Counted from the stretch's first letter, positions 45,987 to 56,127 are shown. The stretch is 64,000 bases of DNA from Rhizobium etli CFN 42 (GCF_000092045.1 NC_007761.1:375001-439000), one strand, 5' to 3'. Made by a program: numbers and translations. Notes: a model not told the origin generated them from the letters alone.

Positions 45987-46451
45987 ATGGCATTGGCAGA
46001 TTTGCTCCATCAGGATGCGATCATTCCCGCCCTCAGAGTAAATTCCAAGAAACAGTTGCTTCAGGAATTGGCGGCAAGAGCCGCGAGGATCACCGGGCTC
46101 TCCGAACGGGAGATTTTCGACGTCATCCTGCAGCGCGAACGCCTCGGCTCGACCGGCGTAGGCAACGGTATCGCCATTCCCCACGGCAAGCTGGTGAACA
46201 TTCATTCGATCGTCGGCATCTTCGCCCGGCTGGAGCAGCCTGTCGATTTCGAAGCGCTGGACGACCAGCCCGTCGATCTCGTCTTCCTGCTGCTGGCACC
46301 GGAGGGCGCCGGCGCCGATCATCTCAAAGCCCTGTCGCGCATCGCCCGCGTCCTGCGCGATCAAGACCTGGTTGCAAAGCTGCGGGCCACCGATTCCGCC
46401 TCGGCGATCTACGCCTTCCTCAACGAGGAGCAGACGTCGAACGCTGCTTGA
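45987..46451 (+). CDS. ptsN: nitrogen-PTS EIIA protein
   Basis: A 154-residue EIIA domain of the regulatory PTS-Ntr. The phosphorylated His is H66 in GIAIPHGKL, and LLAPEGAGADHLKALSRIARVLRDQ (about 107-131) is family-typical. PtsN takes phosphate from PtsP via NPr and controls K+ uptake, transporters and nitrogen/carbon balance without moving sugar. It closes the rpoN-hpf-ptsN cluster and is followed by a strong terminator. Confidence 0.96.
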   Translation: MALADLLHQDAIIPALRVNSKKQLLQELAARAARITGLSEREIFDVILQRERLGSTGVGNGIAIPHGKLVNIHSIVGIFARLEQPVDFEALDDQPVDLVFLLLAPEGAGADHLKALSRIARVLRDQDLVAKLRATDSASAIYAFLNEEQTSNAA

Positions 46452-46470
46452 GCTGCATAATCCCTAAATG

Positions 46471-46504
46471 AAAAAAGGCGCCTGATTTCGCAGGCGCCTT
46501 TTTT
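46471..46504. terminator. bidirectional intrinsic terminator
   Basis: AAAAAAGGCGCCTG, loop ATTTCG, CAGGCGCCTTTTTT: a 14-bp perfect stem with A and T runs on the two sides, 20 bp after the ptsN stop and 20 bp from the stop of the convergent chemoreceptor gene. It should work for both transcripts. Confidence 0.92.
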
Positions 46505-46523
46505 CTTATGCAGGGCTGAACGG

Positions 46524-48878
46524 TCAGAACTCTTCCCAGTTATCCCGAGCCACGGCAGCCGAGCCATGCGATTGAGGCGTGGTGCGGCGGGTCGCCGGGG
46601 CGTGGCGGACCGCGGGAGCGGCCGCGAAATGCGAGGGGGCTGCAGCCGGCGCACGCATCTGCCTTGCCACGGAGGCGGGTGCCGTCGCGTTGGCGGAGCC
46701 GGAGACGCTGAAGCGTGTGGCGAGCGCCTTCAGCGTCTGCGCCTCGTCGTTGAGCGCCACGCTGGCGGCGGTCGCTTCCTCCACCATCGCCGCATTCTGC
46801 TGCGTCACCTGATCCATCTGGTTCATGGCCTGGTTGATTTCCTTCAGCCCGACCGCCTGTTCGCTCGCCGATGCCGAGATCTGCCGGATGAGGCTGTTGA
46901 TGCCCATCACCTGTTCGGCGATCTTGTGCAGCGTGCCGCCGGCGCGCCCGACGAGATCGACGCCTTCCTTGACCTGGACGGCCGAGGTGTTGATCAGCGT
47001 CTTGATCTCCTTGGCAGCATTGGCCGAACGCTGCGCGAGTTCACGCACTTCCTGGGCGACGACGGCAAAACCCTTGCCGGCCTCGCCGGCGCGGGCCGCT
47101 TCGACGCCGGCATTCAGCGCCAGCAGGTTCGTCTGGAAGGCGATTTCGTCGATGACGCCGATGATCCGCGAAACCTCCGTCGAAGACTGCTCGATCCCAT
47201 GCATGGAGGCGATGGCTTTCTGCACCACTTCGCCTGATTTCTCGGCATCCTGGCAGGCGAGGTTGACGTTGTCGGCAGCCGTGCGGGCATTCTCGGCACT
47301 GGAATTGACCTGGGCGGTAAGCTCATTGAGCGCTGCCGCCGTCTCTTCCAGGCTTGCCGCCTGCTGCTCGGTGCGTTTGGCGAGGTCGGAAGCGCTGTTG
47401 CTGATCTCGCCGGTGCCGGCGCCGATATTGACGACGCTGAGATTCATCGTGTTGATGGTCTCTTCGAGGCTCGCAAGCGCGGCGTTGAAGTCCTGCTTCA
47501 GTTTGCCGTATTCGCCGGGGAATTCCTCGGTGATGCGGTGACCCAGATTGCCCTGGGACAGTTCGGAAAGGCCGGCGCCGACGATCGAGACGATATGACG
47601 CTGCAGCGACACCGATTGTTGCCGTTCCGATTCCGAACGGCTGCGCTCGGTCTCGGCGGCCTGTCGCTGGTGGGTGGCCTCGTCTTCGAGGCGCCTGGAG
47701 TCGGCGAGTTTGAAGCGGAAGCCTTCGAGCGCCTTGGCGACCGAACCGACTTCGTCGGTACGGTCCTGGGCAGTGATGGGTTCGGCATATTCGCCGTCGC
47801 TGAGCGTTTTGACGCTAGCGACAAGGCTGCCGAGCGGCCGCTGTACGAGCGAGCGGACGGCGAAATAGAGCGCGAGCATCACCGCGCCGAGCACGACGAG
47901 GCCGGTGGCAATCATCATGTAGGTCTGGTCCTGCACCGGCGCGTTGATCGCCGTGTGCGGGACATCGACGAGCACGACCCACGTGGCGTTGACGCCGGGG
48001 ACTTCGAACGGATAGACGACGCGGTCAAAGGGGGCGAGGCCGTCATAGGTGAGGTTCCGGACAAGGCCGGGCTGCTTGTTCGACAGCGCCGCCTTGACGA
48101 CGTCGGCGCCCTCGCCGTCATAGGGTTTGGTCATCAGGTCGGGGATCGGCGCGACGATCCAGTTGCCCGCCTGCGAGAGCAGGGTCACCCGGCCGGAGCC
48201 GAAAGGATGCAGTGCCTGCAGCTTGTCGGTCAGCGACTTCAGCGAGATGTCGACACCGCCGACACCGATCATCTTGCCGCCCGATATGACGGGATAGGCA
48301 ATGGACGTCAGCAGCGTCGGCACATCTGTTCCCTGGGCGAGGTAGGGGGTCGTGATCGCGCCCTTGCCGCTGTCGGCAGCAAGCTTCCACCATTCGGCGG
48401 TATAATCATTGTCGAAGGTGGAGTACTGGATGCCACCGTCCTTGGTCTTCGACCAATAGGGCGTGAAGGCGCCGTTCTTGTTCGTGCCTTCGTCATTATT
48501 GTTGGCGATCTCGGTGGTCTTGCCGTCGAGCGCGCCGAGCTGCTCGCAGAACCAGCTGCCGAAGGCAAAGGCATTCTGTTCGAGATTGGCTTTCAGCACG
48601 TTGATCATGCCCCTGCGGTCGAGCGACTTGCCGTCATGGGCGCGGCCGAGGACGCCCATCATGCTGCGTGCGGCGCTGGCGAGCTCGCCGACATTGGCGG
48701 CAATTTCATTGGCGATCGATTTTGCTTCGAGGCTGGCCTGATCCATCGTCAGCGTCTGGACGCGATCCCGGGTCTGGCCGATGAGGAAGAAATTCGAAAC
48801 GATGAGAACAAGTGCGATGGCGATGCCGGTAATGACGATAAGTTTCGCTGCAAGCGATTTCATGCGAAAGATGAACAT
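46524..48878 (-). CDS. methyl-accepting chemotaxis protein with dCache sensor and NWEEF tail
   Basis: A 784-residue receptor from the ATG at 48878 (MFIFRMKSLAAKL); a longer frame upstream lacks sense. TM1 lies at about 10-31. A periplasmic dCache domain (about 35-315, with GVGGVDISLKSL) precedes TM2 (about 320-345) and HAMP, then a second HAMP-like stretch (LSQGNLGHRITEEF) and the signalling domain with the hairpin tip [21 protein letters not shown]. The C-terminus DNWEEF is a CheR/CheB tethering pentapeptide on a 60-residue flexible linker. The ligand is unknown; dCache domains often bind amino acids or organic acids. Confidence 0.95.
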   Translation of the reverse strand: MFIFRMKSLAAKLIVITGIAIALVLIVSNFFLIGQTRDRVQTLTMDQASLEAKSIANEIAANVGELASAARSMMGVLGRAHDGKSLDRRGMINVLKANLEQNAFAFGSWFCEQLGALDGKTTEIANNNDEGTNKNGAFTPYWSKTKDGGIQYSTFDNDYTAEWWKLAADSGKGAITTPYLAQGTDVPTLLTSIAYPVISGGKMIGVGGVDISLKSLTDKLQALHPFGSGRVTLLSQAGNWIVAPIPDLMTKPYDGEGADVVKAALSNKQPGLVRNLTYDGLAPFDRVVYPFEVPGVNATWVVLVDVPHTAINAPVQDQTYMMIATGLVVLGAVMLALYFAVRSLVQRPLGSLVASVKTLSDGEYAEPITAQDRTDEVGSVAKALEGFRFKLADSRRLEDEATHQRQAAETERSRSESERQQSVSLQRHIVSIVGAGLSELSQGNLGHRITEEFPGEYGKLKQDFNAALASLEETINTMNLSVVNIGAGTGEISNSASDLAKRTEQQAASLEETAAALNELTAQVNSSAENARTAADNVNLACQDAEKSGEVVQKAIASMHGIEQSSTEVSRIIGVIDEIAFQTNLLALNAGVEAARAGEAGKGFAVVAQEVRELAQRSANAAKEIKTLINTSAVQVKEGVDLVGRAGGTLHKIAEQVMGINSLIRQISASASEQAVGLKEINQAMNQMDQVTQQNAAMVEEATAASVALNDEAQTLKALATRFSVSGSANATAPASVARQMRAPAAAPSHFAAAPAVRHAPATRRTTPQSHGSAAVARDNWEEF

Positions 48879-49117
48879 GGGGTCCTCGGGCAAGGATGCG
48901 CCGAACGGCCATTCTTCGGCACAGGAGCGAAGGCATGGCTCCGTCATGGAGCAGCCGCATGAGCCGCGGATCCAAAGCGCGAAGACCCGGCGATCACTGG
49001 GAGGATCGCCGGAGACCCCTTAAATTTGAGTGAAACTCTAGTGGTTTATGTGAGGAGAGCCGCAGAAATCCCCTCGAAATTGAAGGGGGGCCGGCCACCG
49101 TTCGCAAGGAGGCCAGC

Positions 49118-50017
49118 CTACATCCTGTCTGCGACTTCCTCGCTCAAAGGAATCGACGGTTGCGCGCCTGATTTGAGGCATGCGAGTGAACCGGCGACCG
49201 CCGCCCGGCGCAGCGCCGTCGGAAAATCGAGTCCGCCGTCGAGGCTGGCGGCGAAATAGCCGCAGAAGGTGTCTCCCGCTCCAACCGTGTCGACAGGATC
49301 GATCGCCAGCCCTTGCGCCCGTGAAATGACCCCGTCCCGGATGGCGATGACGCCGTCACCGCCGAGCGTCACGATCAGCGTCTGGCCGGTTTCCTGATGC
49401 AGGCGTACAAGCGCTGCCTCGCGCGCTTGTGCGTCCATGCCGTTCTGTCCGGCAAGCCGCTCGAACTCGGTCTCATTGGCAATGACGATATCGGCCAGGC
49501 GACCGAGACGCGGTGCATCGGGGATCAAGGGGGCGAGGTTGAGGATGCTGGTGATGCCCTTGGCGCGCGCGGCCGAGAGCGCGCGTTCGACGGCTGCGAC
49601 GGGCACCTCGAGCTGCAACATCAGTATGTCGCCTTCGTTCATGCGGCCGATCGCGATTTGCGCATCCGCAGGCATGACCATGCCGTTGGCGCCCGGAACC
49701 ACGGCGATCATGTTCTCGCCGTCGCCGCCGACCAGGATCAACGCCGTGCCTGTGGGACCATCGACATGCTTGACGAGGGAGAGGTCGGTTCCCGCCTCAT
49801 CGAGCAGGGCAAGAGCATCGGCGGCAAAAGCATCCTTGCCGACGGCACCGGCCATATGCACATAGCGGCCGGCGCGACGGGCTGCCAGCGCCTGGTTGGC
49901 GCCCTTGCCGCCGGCGGCCGTGGCAAAACCGTTGCCGGCCACCGTTTCGCCGGGCTTCGGCAGTCGCTCGGTCGTGGCGATGAGATCCATGTTGATGGAT
50001 CCGAAAACTGTGATCAT
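49118..50017 (-). CDS. rbsK: ribokinase (PfkB family)
   Basis: A 299-residue sugar kinase from MITVFGS. The substrate signature is GSINMDLIATTERLPKPGET (6-25) and AAGGKGANQA (about 34-43). The ATP/catalytic motif DTVGAGDTFCGYF (about 243-255) holds the base Asp. It phosphorylates ribose at C5, feeding the pentose phosphate pathway. No ribose transporter is adjacent. The 239-bp gap downstream to the chemoreceptor gene contains only a short CCCCT/AGGGG hairpin at 49070-49088. Confidence 0.92.
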   Translation of the reverse strand: MITVFGSINMDLIATTERLPKPGETVAGNGFATAAGGKGANQALAARRAGRYVHMAGAVGKDAFAADALALLDEAGTDLSLVKHVDGPTGTALILVGGDGENMIAVVPGANGMVMPADAQIAIGRMNEGDILMLQLEVPVAAVERALSAARAKGITSILNLAPLIPDAPRLGRLADIVIANETEFERLAGQNGMDAQAREAALVRLHQETGQTLIVTLGGDGVIAIRDGVISRAQGLAIDPVDTVGAGDTFCGYFAASLDGGLDFPTALRRAAVAGSLACLKSGAQPSIPLSEEVADRM

Positions 50018-50096
50018 CAGGCTGTCCCGTCTGTTGGAGCATGCAAATGACATCATGCTCCTGCTATTTCATGGGGCGAGACACTGCCCGAAGCGG

Positions 50097-51317
50097 TCAC
50101 TCCTCGTCAACCACCCGAAGCTTTAGAAGGCCGGTTCGGCTTTCCACGGATTTGGCTGGGGTCTCGTCGCGGGCGGGCGTGGCCTCGCCGCCTGCCTCGA
50201 ATTCCAGCGCCTCGATCTTGGCGCCGCGCTTGGTGAGCTTGTCGGCTGACGTGACGACCATGTCGATGTCTTTCTGCGCCATGGCGAAATGGCCCTGCAG
50301 CTTGCGCACCCGCTCGTCGAGGCGGCCGAGATCGTCCATCAGCAGCGCCACCTCGCCCTGGATCAGATGTGCCTGCGCCCGCATGCGCTGGTCTTTCAGC
50401 ACCGCCTGGATGACCTGGATCGACAGCATCAGCAGTGACGGCGAGACGATGACGATGCGCGCCCGGTGTGCCTTCTGCACCAGAGGCTCGAAGTTCTCGT
50501 GGATCTCCGCGAAGATCGATTCCGACGGCACGAAGAGAAAGGCCGTCTCCTGGGTTTCCCCCTGAATCAGATATTTCTCCGAAATATCCCGGATATGGAT
50601 CTCTAGATCGCGGCGGAACTGCTGGCCGGCAATTTTGGCGGCCTCGGGGCTGCCGGCGTCACGGATGGCGTTCCAGGCTTCAAGCGGGAACTTCGCATCG
50701 ATGACAAGCGGCGGCGCGCCGTTCGGCATGCGGATGGTGCAGTCCGGCCGCGAGCCGTTCGAGAGCGTCTGCTGGAAGGCATAAGCGCCCATTGGCAGGC
50801 CGTCGGCGACGATCGTTTCCATCCGCGACTGGCCGAAGGCGCCACGCGTCTGCTTGTTCGAGAGAATCGCCTGCAGTCCGACGACGTCCTTGGCGAGCGT
50901 CTGGATGTTGTTCTGCGCGGCATCGATGACCGCCAGTCGCTCCTGCAGCCGCTGCAGGTTCTCATGCGTCGATTTCGTCTGCTCGGTAATTGTCGAGCTG
51001 ACGCGCTGCGACATGCCGTCGAGACGCTGGCTGATTGCCTGGTTGAGCTCGCTCTGCCGCGCGCCGAAGACCTCGGCCATCGCCGTGATGCGGCCCTGCA
51101 TCTCCGCCTGGATCTTCAGAAGCTCGGCCATGCGGGCCTCGCTTTCGCCAGCCCGCAGGCTCGCCTCCTCTGCCTGCTCGCGGCGGAGGCTGGCGCCGCG
51201 CAAGAGAAGGATGATCACCAGAAGCACGAAGGCGATGAGAACGCCGCCGGCAAGCGCCAGCACGGCCGGACTGAGCGAGACGACGGAGAGGGCGAGCGAT
51301 TCGGAATGAACGGTCAT
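50097..51317 (-). CDS. rmuC: DNA recombination protein RmuC
   Basis: A 406-residue protein. An N-terminal membrane anchor (about 15-38, AVLALAGGVLIAFVLLVIILLL) is followed by a long coiled coil (40-130) and the RmuC nuclease-like domain (about 135-350) with MRMPNG-like IRMPNGAPPLVIDAKFPLEAW (about 205-226), ETAFLFVPSESIFAEIHE and SPSLLMLSIQVIQAVLKDQRM. RmuC limits DNA inversions between short repeats and belongs to the PD-(D/E)XK-like superfamily. It is divergent from the globin-coupled receptor across 198 bp. Confidence 0.95.
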   Translation of the reverse strand: MTVHSESLALSVVSLSPAVLALAGGVLIAFVLLVIILLLRGASLRREQAEEASLRAGESEARMAELLKIQAEMQGRITAMAEVFGARQSELNQAISQRLDGMSQRVSSTITEQTKSTHENLQRLQERLAVIDAAQNNIQTLAKDVVGLQAILSNKQTRGAFGQSRMETIVADGLPMGAYAFQQTLSNGSRPDCTIRMPNGAPPLVIDAKFPLEAWNAIRDAGSPEAAKIAGQQFRRDLEIHIRDISEKYLIQGETQETAFLFVPSESIFAEIHENFEPLVQKAHRARIVIVSPSLLMLSIQVIQAVLKDQRMRAQAHLIQGEVALLMDDLGRLDERVRKLQGHFAMAQKDIDMVVTSADKLTKRGAKIEALEFEAGGEATPARDETPAKSVESRTGLLKLRVVDEE

Positions 51318-51515
51318 GCCGCAACCATAACAGAAGATGCGGCAATATATAGATCAAAACGTGAACGAATTTGGCGATCCTCAATTTCCCCATGTCGCCT
51401 TTTTCCTCGCCGATGCGGAAAATCGCGGCCTATTTAACCATTGTTCAACCATATTGACCAAAATCTGTGCCGCAGAATTCCCTCCCGCGCCGTTGCGCCA
51501 AGTACAGAGATTTCC

Positions 51516-53012
51516 ATGACATCCCAGCAGACTGATAGTGCCCTCAGACAGCGCCTCGATTTCATCGAATTGGACGAGGCGGCGCGCCGGTCGATGCGGG
51601 ATCTCAGCCCCGTCATATCAGAGCTGATCGGCGCTGCCCTCGATAAGTTTTATGCCAAAGTCGCCAGGACCCCCGCCGTCTCAGGCTTTTTTTCTGATAA
51701 GAACCATGTCGCCCATGCGAAGAAGCGCCAGCAAGATCATTGGGGTAAGCTTGCCAGCGGCGCCTTCGACGAAACCTATGTGGACGGCGTGACCGCGGTC
51801 GGCCGCACGCATGCCCGCATCGGGCTGGAGCCGCGCTGGTATATCGGCGGCTACGCCCTTGTTATGTCTGAACTCGTCAAGGGCATCATGGAGAAGCAGT
51901 GGCCGTCGGTCTTCGCGCGCCAGCAGGGCAGGCAGTTGGCCGAGAAGCTGTCGGCCGTCATCAAATCAGGCATGCTCGACATCGATTATTCCATCTCGGT
52001 CTATCTCGAGACTCTTGAAGCCAAACGCCAGGCTCTGGAAGAGCAGTGTGCCCAGGCCGAAGCTGATCAGGCGATGGCGCTGGACCAACTGCGCCGCGGT
52101 TTGGAGGCGCTGTCGAGCGGTGATCTCGAGGCCACTCTGCCATCCGACCTGCCAGGCAATTTCCGGCAGATGGCCGAGGATTACAATCGTGCCGTCAAGG
52201 CCCTTCGCCAGTCCTTCGCGTCGGTGCGCGACACGTCGGGCCATATCATGAATGGCGCCGACGTCATCTCCAATGCGACCAACGACCTGGCGTTGCGCAC
52301 TGCCCAGCAGGCGGCGGGCGTCGAGGAGAGTTCGGCTGCCCTGCAGCAGCTTTCCGTCAGCGTCGGCCAGACCGCCGCCAATGCCGAGAAAGCTTCGGAC
52401 GCCGTACGCGAGACGCAGCAGAAGGCGAAGAATTCGGGTGAACTCGTCACCAGCGCCGTCTCGGCGATGGCCGGCATCGAGAAATCCTCGACGGAAATTT
52501 CCAAGATCATCGGCGTCATCGACGAGATCGCCTTTCAGACCAATCTTCTGGCGCTGAACGCCGGCGTCGAGGCAGCACGTGCCGGCGATGCTGGCAAGGG
52601 TTTTGCCGTCGTTGCCCAGGAAGTCCGCCAACTCGCCCAGCGCACGGCCGAAGCCGCCAAGGAGATCAAGAACCTGATCTCGCAGAGCTCGACCCAGGTC
52701 AATGAGGGTGTCGGCATCGTCTCCAGCACCGGCGAAGCGCTGAATGACATGATCGGCCGCATCGACATCATCAACCGCTTCGTCGCCGATATCGCCGCTG
52801 CCGCCCGCGATCAGGCGACCGGCGTCAACGAGGTCAGCGTGGCAATCCGCAGCATGGGCGAGATCACCCAGCAGAATTCCGGCATGGTCGAGCGCACTTC
52901 GGCGGAAACTGGTCGCCTCAAGGAGGAGGTGGACCACCTGATCGAGCTGCTGCGACGCTTCCGTGCCCGGCCGGAAGCCCATGCTGCCATCACTGCTCGC
53001 CGGGCAGCTTGA
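51516..53012 (+). CDS. globin-coupled (protoglobin-type) chemoreceptor
   Basis: A 498-residue soluble receptor with no membrane helix. Residues about 10-165 form the protoglobin-type sensor; the haem-proximal His is H99 in [16 protein letters not shown], the pattern shared with HemAT/GCS sensors. A HAMP-like linker ([23 protein letters not shown], about 190-212) leads to the MCP signalling domain ([24 protein letters not shown]). It should sense oxygen or another haem gas and signal to CheA in the cytoplasm. It lacks a C-terminal CheR pentapeptide (ends ITARRAA), unlike the receptor at 46.5 kb. Confidence 0.94.
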   Translation: MTSQQTDSALRQRLDFIELDEAARRSMRDLSPVISELIGAALDKFYAKVARTPAVSGFFSDKNHVAHAKKRQQDHWGKLASGAFDETYVDGVTAVGRTHARIGLEPRWYIGGYALVMSELVKGIMEKQWPSVFARQQGRQLAEKLSAVIKSGMLDIDYSISVYLETLEAKRQALEEQCAQAEADQAMALDQLRRGLEALSSGDLEATLPSDLPGNFRQMAEDYNRAVKALRQSFASVRDTSGHIMNGADVISNATNDLALRTAQQAAGVEESSAALQQLSVSVGQTAANAEKASDAVRETQQKAKNSGELVTSAVSAMAGIEKSSTEISKIIGVIDEIAFQTNLLALNAGVEAARAGDAGKGFAVVAQEVRQLAQRTAEAAKEIKNLISQSSTQVNEGVGIVSSTGEALNDMIGRIDIINRFVADIAAAARDQATGVNEVSVAIRSMGEITQQNSGMVERTSAETGRLKEEVDHLIELLRRFRARPEAHAAITARRAA

Positions 53013-53110
53013 TGCGAATATGGCGAAATTCCGGGCGGGGATGCAAAAAAGCGTCTTCGCCGCCCGCCGGATAATTCCATAGCGCGAAAAGATGGGTTAT
53101 GGGAACGCCC

Positions 53111-53626
53111 ATGACCATCAAGCCACTCATCATTCTTCCCGACCCCGTTCTCCGTCAGCTCTCCAAGCCGATCGAGCGTGTGGATGCCGACCTGCAGCGC
53201 CTTGCCGACGACATGCTGGAAACCATGTACGACGCGCCGGGCATCGGCCTTGCCGCAATCCAGATCGGCGTGCCGCGCCGCATGCTGGTCATTGACGTCT
53301 CCCGCGAGGGCGAGGAAAAGCAGCCGCAGGTCTTCATCAATCCCGAGATCGTCAAATCCTCCGACGACCGCTCGGTCTATGAGGAAGGCTGCCTGTCGAT
53401 TCCGGATTATTATGCCGAGGTCGAGCGCCCGGCTACCGTCTCGGTCAAGTATCTCGATCGCGAGGGCAAGGAGCAGATGGTGGAGGCCGATGGGCTGCTC
53501 GCCACCTGCCTGCAGCACGAGATCGACCATCTGAACGGCGTGCTCTTCATCGACCACATCTCGCGGCTGAAGCGGGAGATGGTGATCAAGAAGTTCACCA
53601 AGGCGGCGAAGTCCAAGGCGCTCTGA
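53111..53626 (+). CDS. def: peptide deformylase
   Basis: A 171-residue metalloenzyme with all three motifs: [10 protein letters not shown] (about 43-52), EGCLSIP (about 93-99) and HEIDHLNG (about 136-143). It removes the formyl group from nascent proteins, reversing the work of Fmt. The ATG at 53111 gives the usual [17 protein letters not shown]-terminus; an in-frame ATG four codons earlier is also open. def and fmt are commonly adjacent; here a toxin-antitoxin pair lies between them. Confidence 0.97.
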   Translation: MTIKPLIILPDPVLRQLSKPIERVDADLQRLADDMLETMYDAPGIGLAAIQIGVPRRMLVIDVSREGEEKQPQVFINPEIVKSSDDRSVYEEGCLSIPDYYAEVERPATVSVKYLDREGKEQMVEADGLLATCLQHEIDHLNGVLFIDHISRLKREMVIKKFTKAAKSKAL

Positions 53627-53634
53627 GTGTTGCG

Positions 53635-53677
53635 TTGAAAATGCGCCGGCGAGGCACTATGATATCACCGATATCAT
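53635..53677 (+). promoter_or_regulatory. promoter and operator of the toxin-antitoxin pair
   Basis: TTGAAA (53635-53640) and TATGAT (53658-53663) are 17 bp apart, a near-consensus sigma-70 promoter. A perfect palindrome, ATGATATC (53659-53666)-ACC-GATATCAT (53670-53677), overlaps the -10 and the start region, as expected for autorepression by an antitoxin with a ribbon-helix-helix fold. GGAGG at 53681 serves the antitoxin ATG. Confidence 0.75.
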
Positions 53678-53691
53678 GATGGAGGTGCCGA

Positions 53692-53952
53692 ATGGGTGAC
53701 CTGCTTATTCGCGATGTTCCTGATGCAATGAAGCGGCAGCTTCAGGAAAGCGCGCAGCGTAATGGCCGCAGCCTTTCGGAAGAGGCGATCGAAATCATCC
53801 GCCGGCAGATTGCCGTCGGGCATTCGGGGGCTTCCGCCGGACAGCGCCTGCGCTCGCTGATGAGCGATGAAAGATTGACCGATGAGGAAGTGGAATCCAT
53901 CGCCGCATCCCGCCACGAATCGGACCGCGAACCGCCGCACTTCGACAAATGA
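53692..53952 (+). CDS. FitA/VapB-type antitoxin
   Basis: An 86-residue protein. Residues 1-42 form an Arc-like ribbon-helix-helix DNA-binding domain (GDLLIRDVPDAMKRQLQESAQRNGRSLSEEAIEIIRRQI). The acidic, probably unfolded C-terminus ([35 protein letters not shown], given here only by its start LMSDERL and end HFDK) would wrap the toxin. It should neutralise the PIN toxin and, with it, repress the promoter palindrome just upstream. Its stop overlaps the toxin start (ATGA). Confidence 0.88.
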   Translation: MGDLLIRDVPDAMKRQLQESAQRNGRSLSEEAIEIIRRQIAVGHSGASAGQRLRSLMSDERLTDEEVESIAASRHESDREPPHFDK

Positions 53953-54368
53953 TCGTCCTCGATACGAATGTGATTTCCGAGTTGCAGGGGAGAACCCACA
54001 GCGAGCGGATATTGAACTGGCTTGATGGCTACGACGTCGAGACGCTTTTTCTGACGACGATCGCCGTCGCTGAAATGCGCTATGGTCTCGAACTTCTCGA
54101 CGATGGCAGGCGGAAGGCAACTTTGATAGCCGACTTCAACAGGATCGAGTCGGAATTTGCCGGCCGCATCCTCGGTTTTTCCCCGAGCGCGGCCAATCGC
54201 CACGGCCTCCTGGCGGCTCAGCGTAGGAAGGCTGGGCGGCCGATGGAGACCAAGGATGCCATGATTGCCGCCATCTGCCTTGCAAATGGCGGCACTCTGG
54301 CCACCCGGAACACCCGAGATTTCGAGGGGCTTGATCTCAAGCTCGTAAACCCGTTTGAAGACGGCTGA
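53949..54368 (+). CDS. FitB/VapC-type PIN-domain toxin
   Basis: A 139-residue PIN endoribonuclease. Acidic active-site residues are visible in [10 protein letters not shown] (D5), [12 protein letters not shown] (Glu about 42), [10 protein letters not shown] (Asp about 102) and [11 protein letters not shown] (Asp about 120). Such toxins cleave tRNA or other RNA when freed from the antitoxin. All catalytic positions look intact, so it is probably active. It overlaps the antitoxin gene and ends 20 bp before fmt, so fmt may be reached by transcription from this module. Confidence 0.9.
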   Translation: MIVLDTNVISELQGRTHSERILNWLDGYDVETLFLTTIAVAEMRYGLELLDDGRRKATLIADFNRIESEFAGRILGFSPSAANRHGLLAAQRRKAGRPMETKDAMIAAICLANGGTLATRNTRDFEGLDLKLVNPFEDG

Positions 54369-54388
54369 TCCTCAATTGGCGAGATAGA

Positions 54389-55324
54389 ATGTCTCTTAGC
54401 ATCATTTTCATGGGAACCCCGGAGTTCTCCGTTCCGACCCTGCGCCTGCTCGCCGACGCCGGCCACAGGATCGTCGCCGTCTATACGCAGCCGCCGCGGC
54501 CGGGTGGCCGGCGCGGGCTCGATCTGCAGAAATCGCCGGTGCACCAGGCGGCCGAGCTGCTCGGTCTGCCGGTCTTCACCCCGGTTAATTTCAAGGATGC
54601 GGAGGAGCGCGAGAGGTTTGCCGCGTTCAAGGCCGATGTCGCCGTCGTCGTCGCCTACGGGCTGCTGCTACCCGAGGCGGTTTTGAACGGCACCCGCGAC
54701 GGCTGCTATAACGGGCATGCCTCGCTTCTGCCGCGCTGGCGGGGTGCTGCGCCGATCCAGCGCGCGATCATGGCAGGCGATGAAAAGACCGGCATGATGG
54801 TGATGAAAATGGACAAGGGTCTCGACACCGGCCCAGTCGCGCTGAGCCGCGAAGTCGAGATCGGTCCGAACATGACGGCTGGCGAACTGCACGACCGGCT
54901 GATGCAGGTCGGCGCCAAGGCGATGGCGGAAGCCATGGTGAAGCTGGAGATGAACGACCTGCCGCTGACGCCGCAGCCGCAAGACGGCGTGCTTTATGCC
55001 GCCAAGATCGATAAGGCCGAGACGCGCATCGATTTCGGAAGAGATGCCAGGGATGTGCACAATCATATCCGTGGCCTGGCGCCATTCCCCGGCGCCTGGT
55101 TCGAGCTTGAGATCGGCGGCAAGCCGGAACGGGTGAAGGTGCTCGGCTCGGAGTTGGCCGAGGGGCAGGGGACCGCGGGGCAGTTGCTGACCGACGATCT
55201 CCTCGTCGGCTGTGCTTCCGGCGCGGTGCGGCTGACGCGGCTGCAGAAGGCAGGCGGCAAGCCGCTTGCCGCGGCCGATTTCCTCAGGGGCACGCCGCTT
55301 GGCGCAGGCACGAGGCTTTCCTGA
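54389..55324 (+). CDS. fmt: methionyl-tRNA formyltransferase
   Basis: A 311-residue enzyme that formylates initiator Met-t[20 protein letters not shown] (4-20) starts the Rossmann-like domain, [19 protein letters not shown] (about 109-127) holds the catalytic Asn/His with the SLLP signature, and [13 protein letters not shown] (about 134-146) supplies the Asp. The C-terminal OB-like domain binds tRNA. Its stop overlaps the truA start. No strong ribosome site precedes the ATG (GAGATAGA). Confidence 0.97.
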   Translation: MSLSIIFMGTPEFSVPTLRLLADAGHRIVAVYTQPPRPGGRRGLDLQKSPVHQAAELLGLPVFTPVNFKDAEERERFAAFKADVAVVVAYGLLLPEAVLNGTRDGCYNGHASLLPRWRGAAPIQRAIMAGDEKTGMMVMKMDKGLDTGPVALSREVEIGPNMTAGELHDRLMQVGAKAMAEAMVKLEMNDLPLTPQPQDGVLYAAKIDKAETRIDFGRDARDVHNHIRGLAPFPGAWFELEIGGKPERVKVLGSELAEGQGTAGQLLTDDLLVGCASGAVRLTRLQKAGGKPLAAADFLRGTPLGAGTRLS

Positions 55325-56127
55325 TGCCGCGCTACCGCATGACCGTCGAATATGACGGCGGCCCCTATGTCGGCTGGCAGCGGCAAGAGAATGGTCCCTC
55401 GGTGCAGGGTGCGATCGAAGCCGCGGTGCTGTCGCTGACCGGCGAGACCGTTTCGGTCCGCGGCGCCGGCCGCACCGATTCCGGCGTCCACGCCATGGGA
55501 CAGGTGATCCATGCCGATCTTTCGAAGGAATGGTCGCCCTACCAGCTGCAGAACGCCCTGAATGCGCATCTGAGGCTGGCCGGCGAGCGCGTCTCCATTC
55601 TCGACGTCGCGGCGGTTCCCGAATTCTTCGATGCCCGCTTCTCGGCTTTGCGCCGCCATTATCTCTACCGCATCGTGAGCCGCCGGGCGCCGCTGGCGCT
55701 CGAAGCCGGCAAGGCCTGGTGGGTGCCGAAGACCCTCGACGACGAGGTCATGCATGCCGCCGCCCAGCGGCTGGTCGGCCGGCATGATTTCTCCACCTTC
55801 CGCTCCGCCCATTGCCAGGCGAACAGTCCGGTGCGCACGCTCGACCGGCTCGATGTGACGCGCAGCGGTGCGCTGATCGAGATCCGTGCCACCGCGCAGA
55901 GCTTCCTCCACAACCAGATCCGTTCCTTCGCCGGTACGCTGAAGCTCGCCGGCGAGGGCAAATGGACGCCCGACGATGTCGAGGCGGCACTCGAAGCGCG
56001 CGACCGCAAGGCCTGCGGCCCGGTGGCGCCGCCCGACGGGCTCTATTTCCTGCAGGTGGATTATCCTGAGGTGATCACCGATCGCCGTAGGCTGCCCGCC
56101 GACGAAAGCGACGACGATCTCTCATGA
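55324..56127 (+). CDS. truA: tRNA pseudouridine(38-40) synthase
   Basis: A 267-residue pseudouridine synthase. The catalytic Asp is in [15 protein letters not shown] (about 48-62), and FHHYLYRI-like [12 protein letters not shown] (about 109-120) and [11 protein letters not shown] (about 191-201) are TruA motifs. It modifies positions 38-40 in the anticodon arm. The ATG overlaps the fmt stop (TGATG), the usual fmt-truA pairing in alphaproteobacteria. Confidence 0.97.
   Translation: MPRYRMTVEYDGGPYVGWQRQENGPSVQGAIEAAVLSLTGETVSVRGAGRTDSGVHAMGQVIHADLSKEWSPYQLQNALNAHLRLAGERVSILDVAAVPEFFDARFSALRRHYLYRIVSRRAPLALEAGKAWWVPKTLDDEVMHAAAQRLVGRHDFSTFRSAHCQANSPVRTLDRLDVTRSGALIEIRATAQSFLHNQIRSFAGTLKLAGEGKWTPDDVEAALEARDRKACGPVAPPDGLYFLQVDYPEVITDRRRLPADESDDDLS

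Noticed and set aside
49070..49088. CCCCT/AGGGG hairpin downstream of rbsK as a terminator
   Set aside because: Only a 5-bp stem with a 9-nt loop and no T-tract; too weak to list as a feature.
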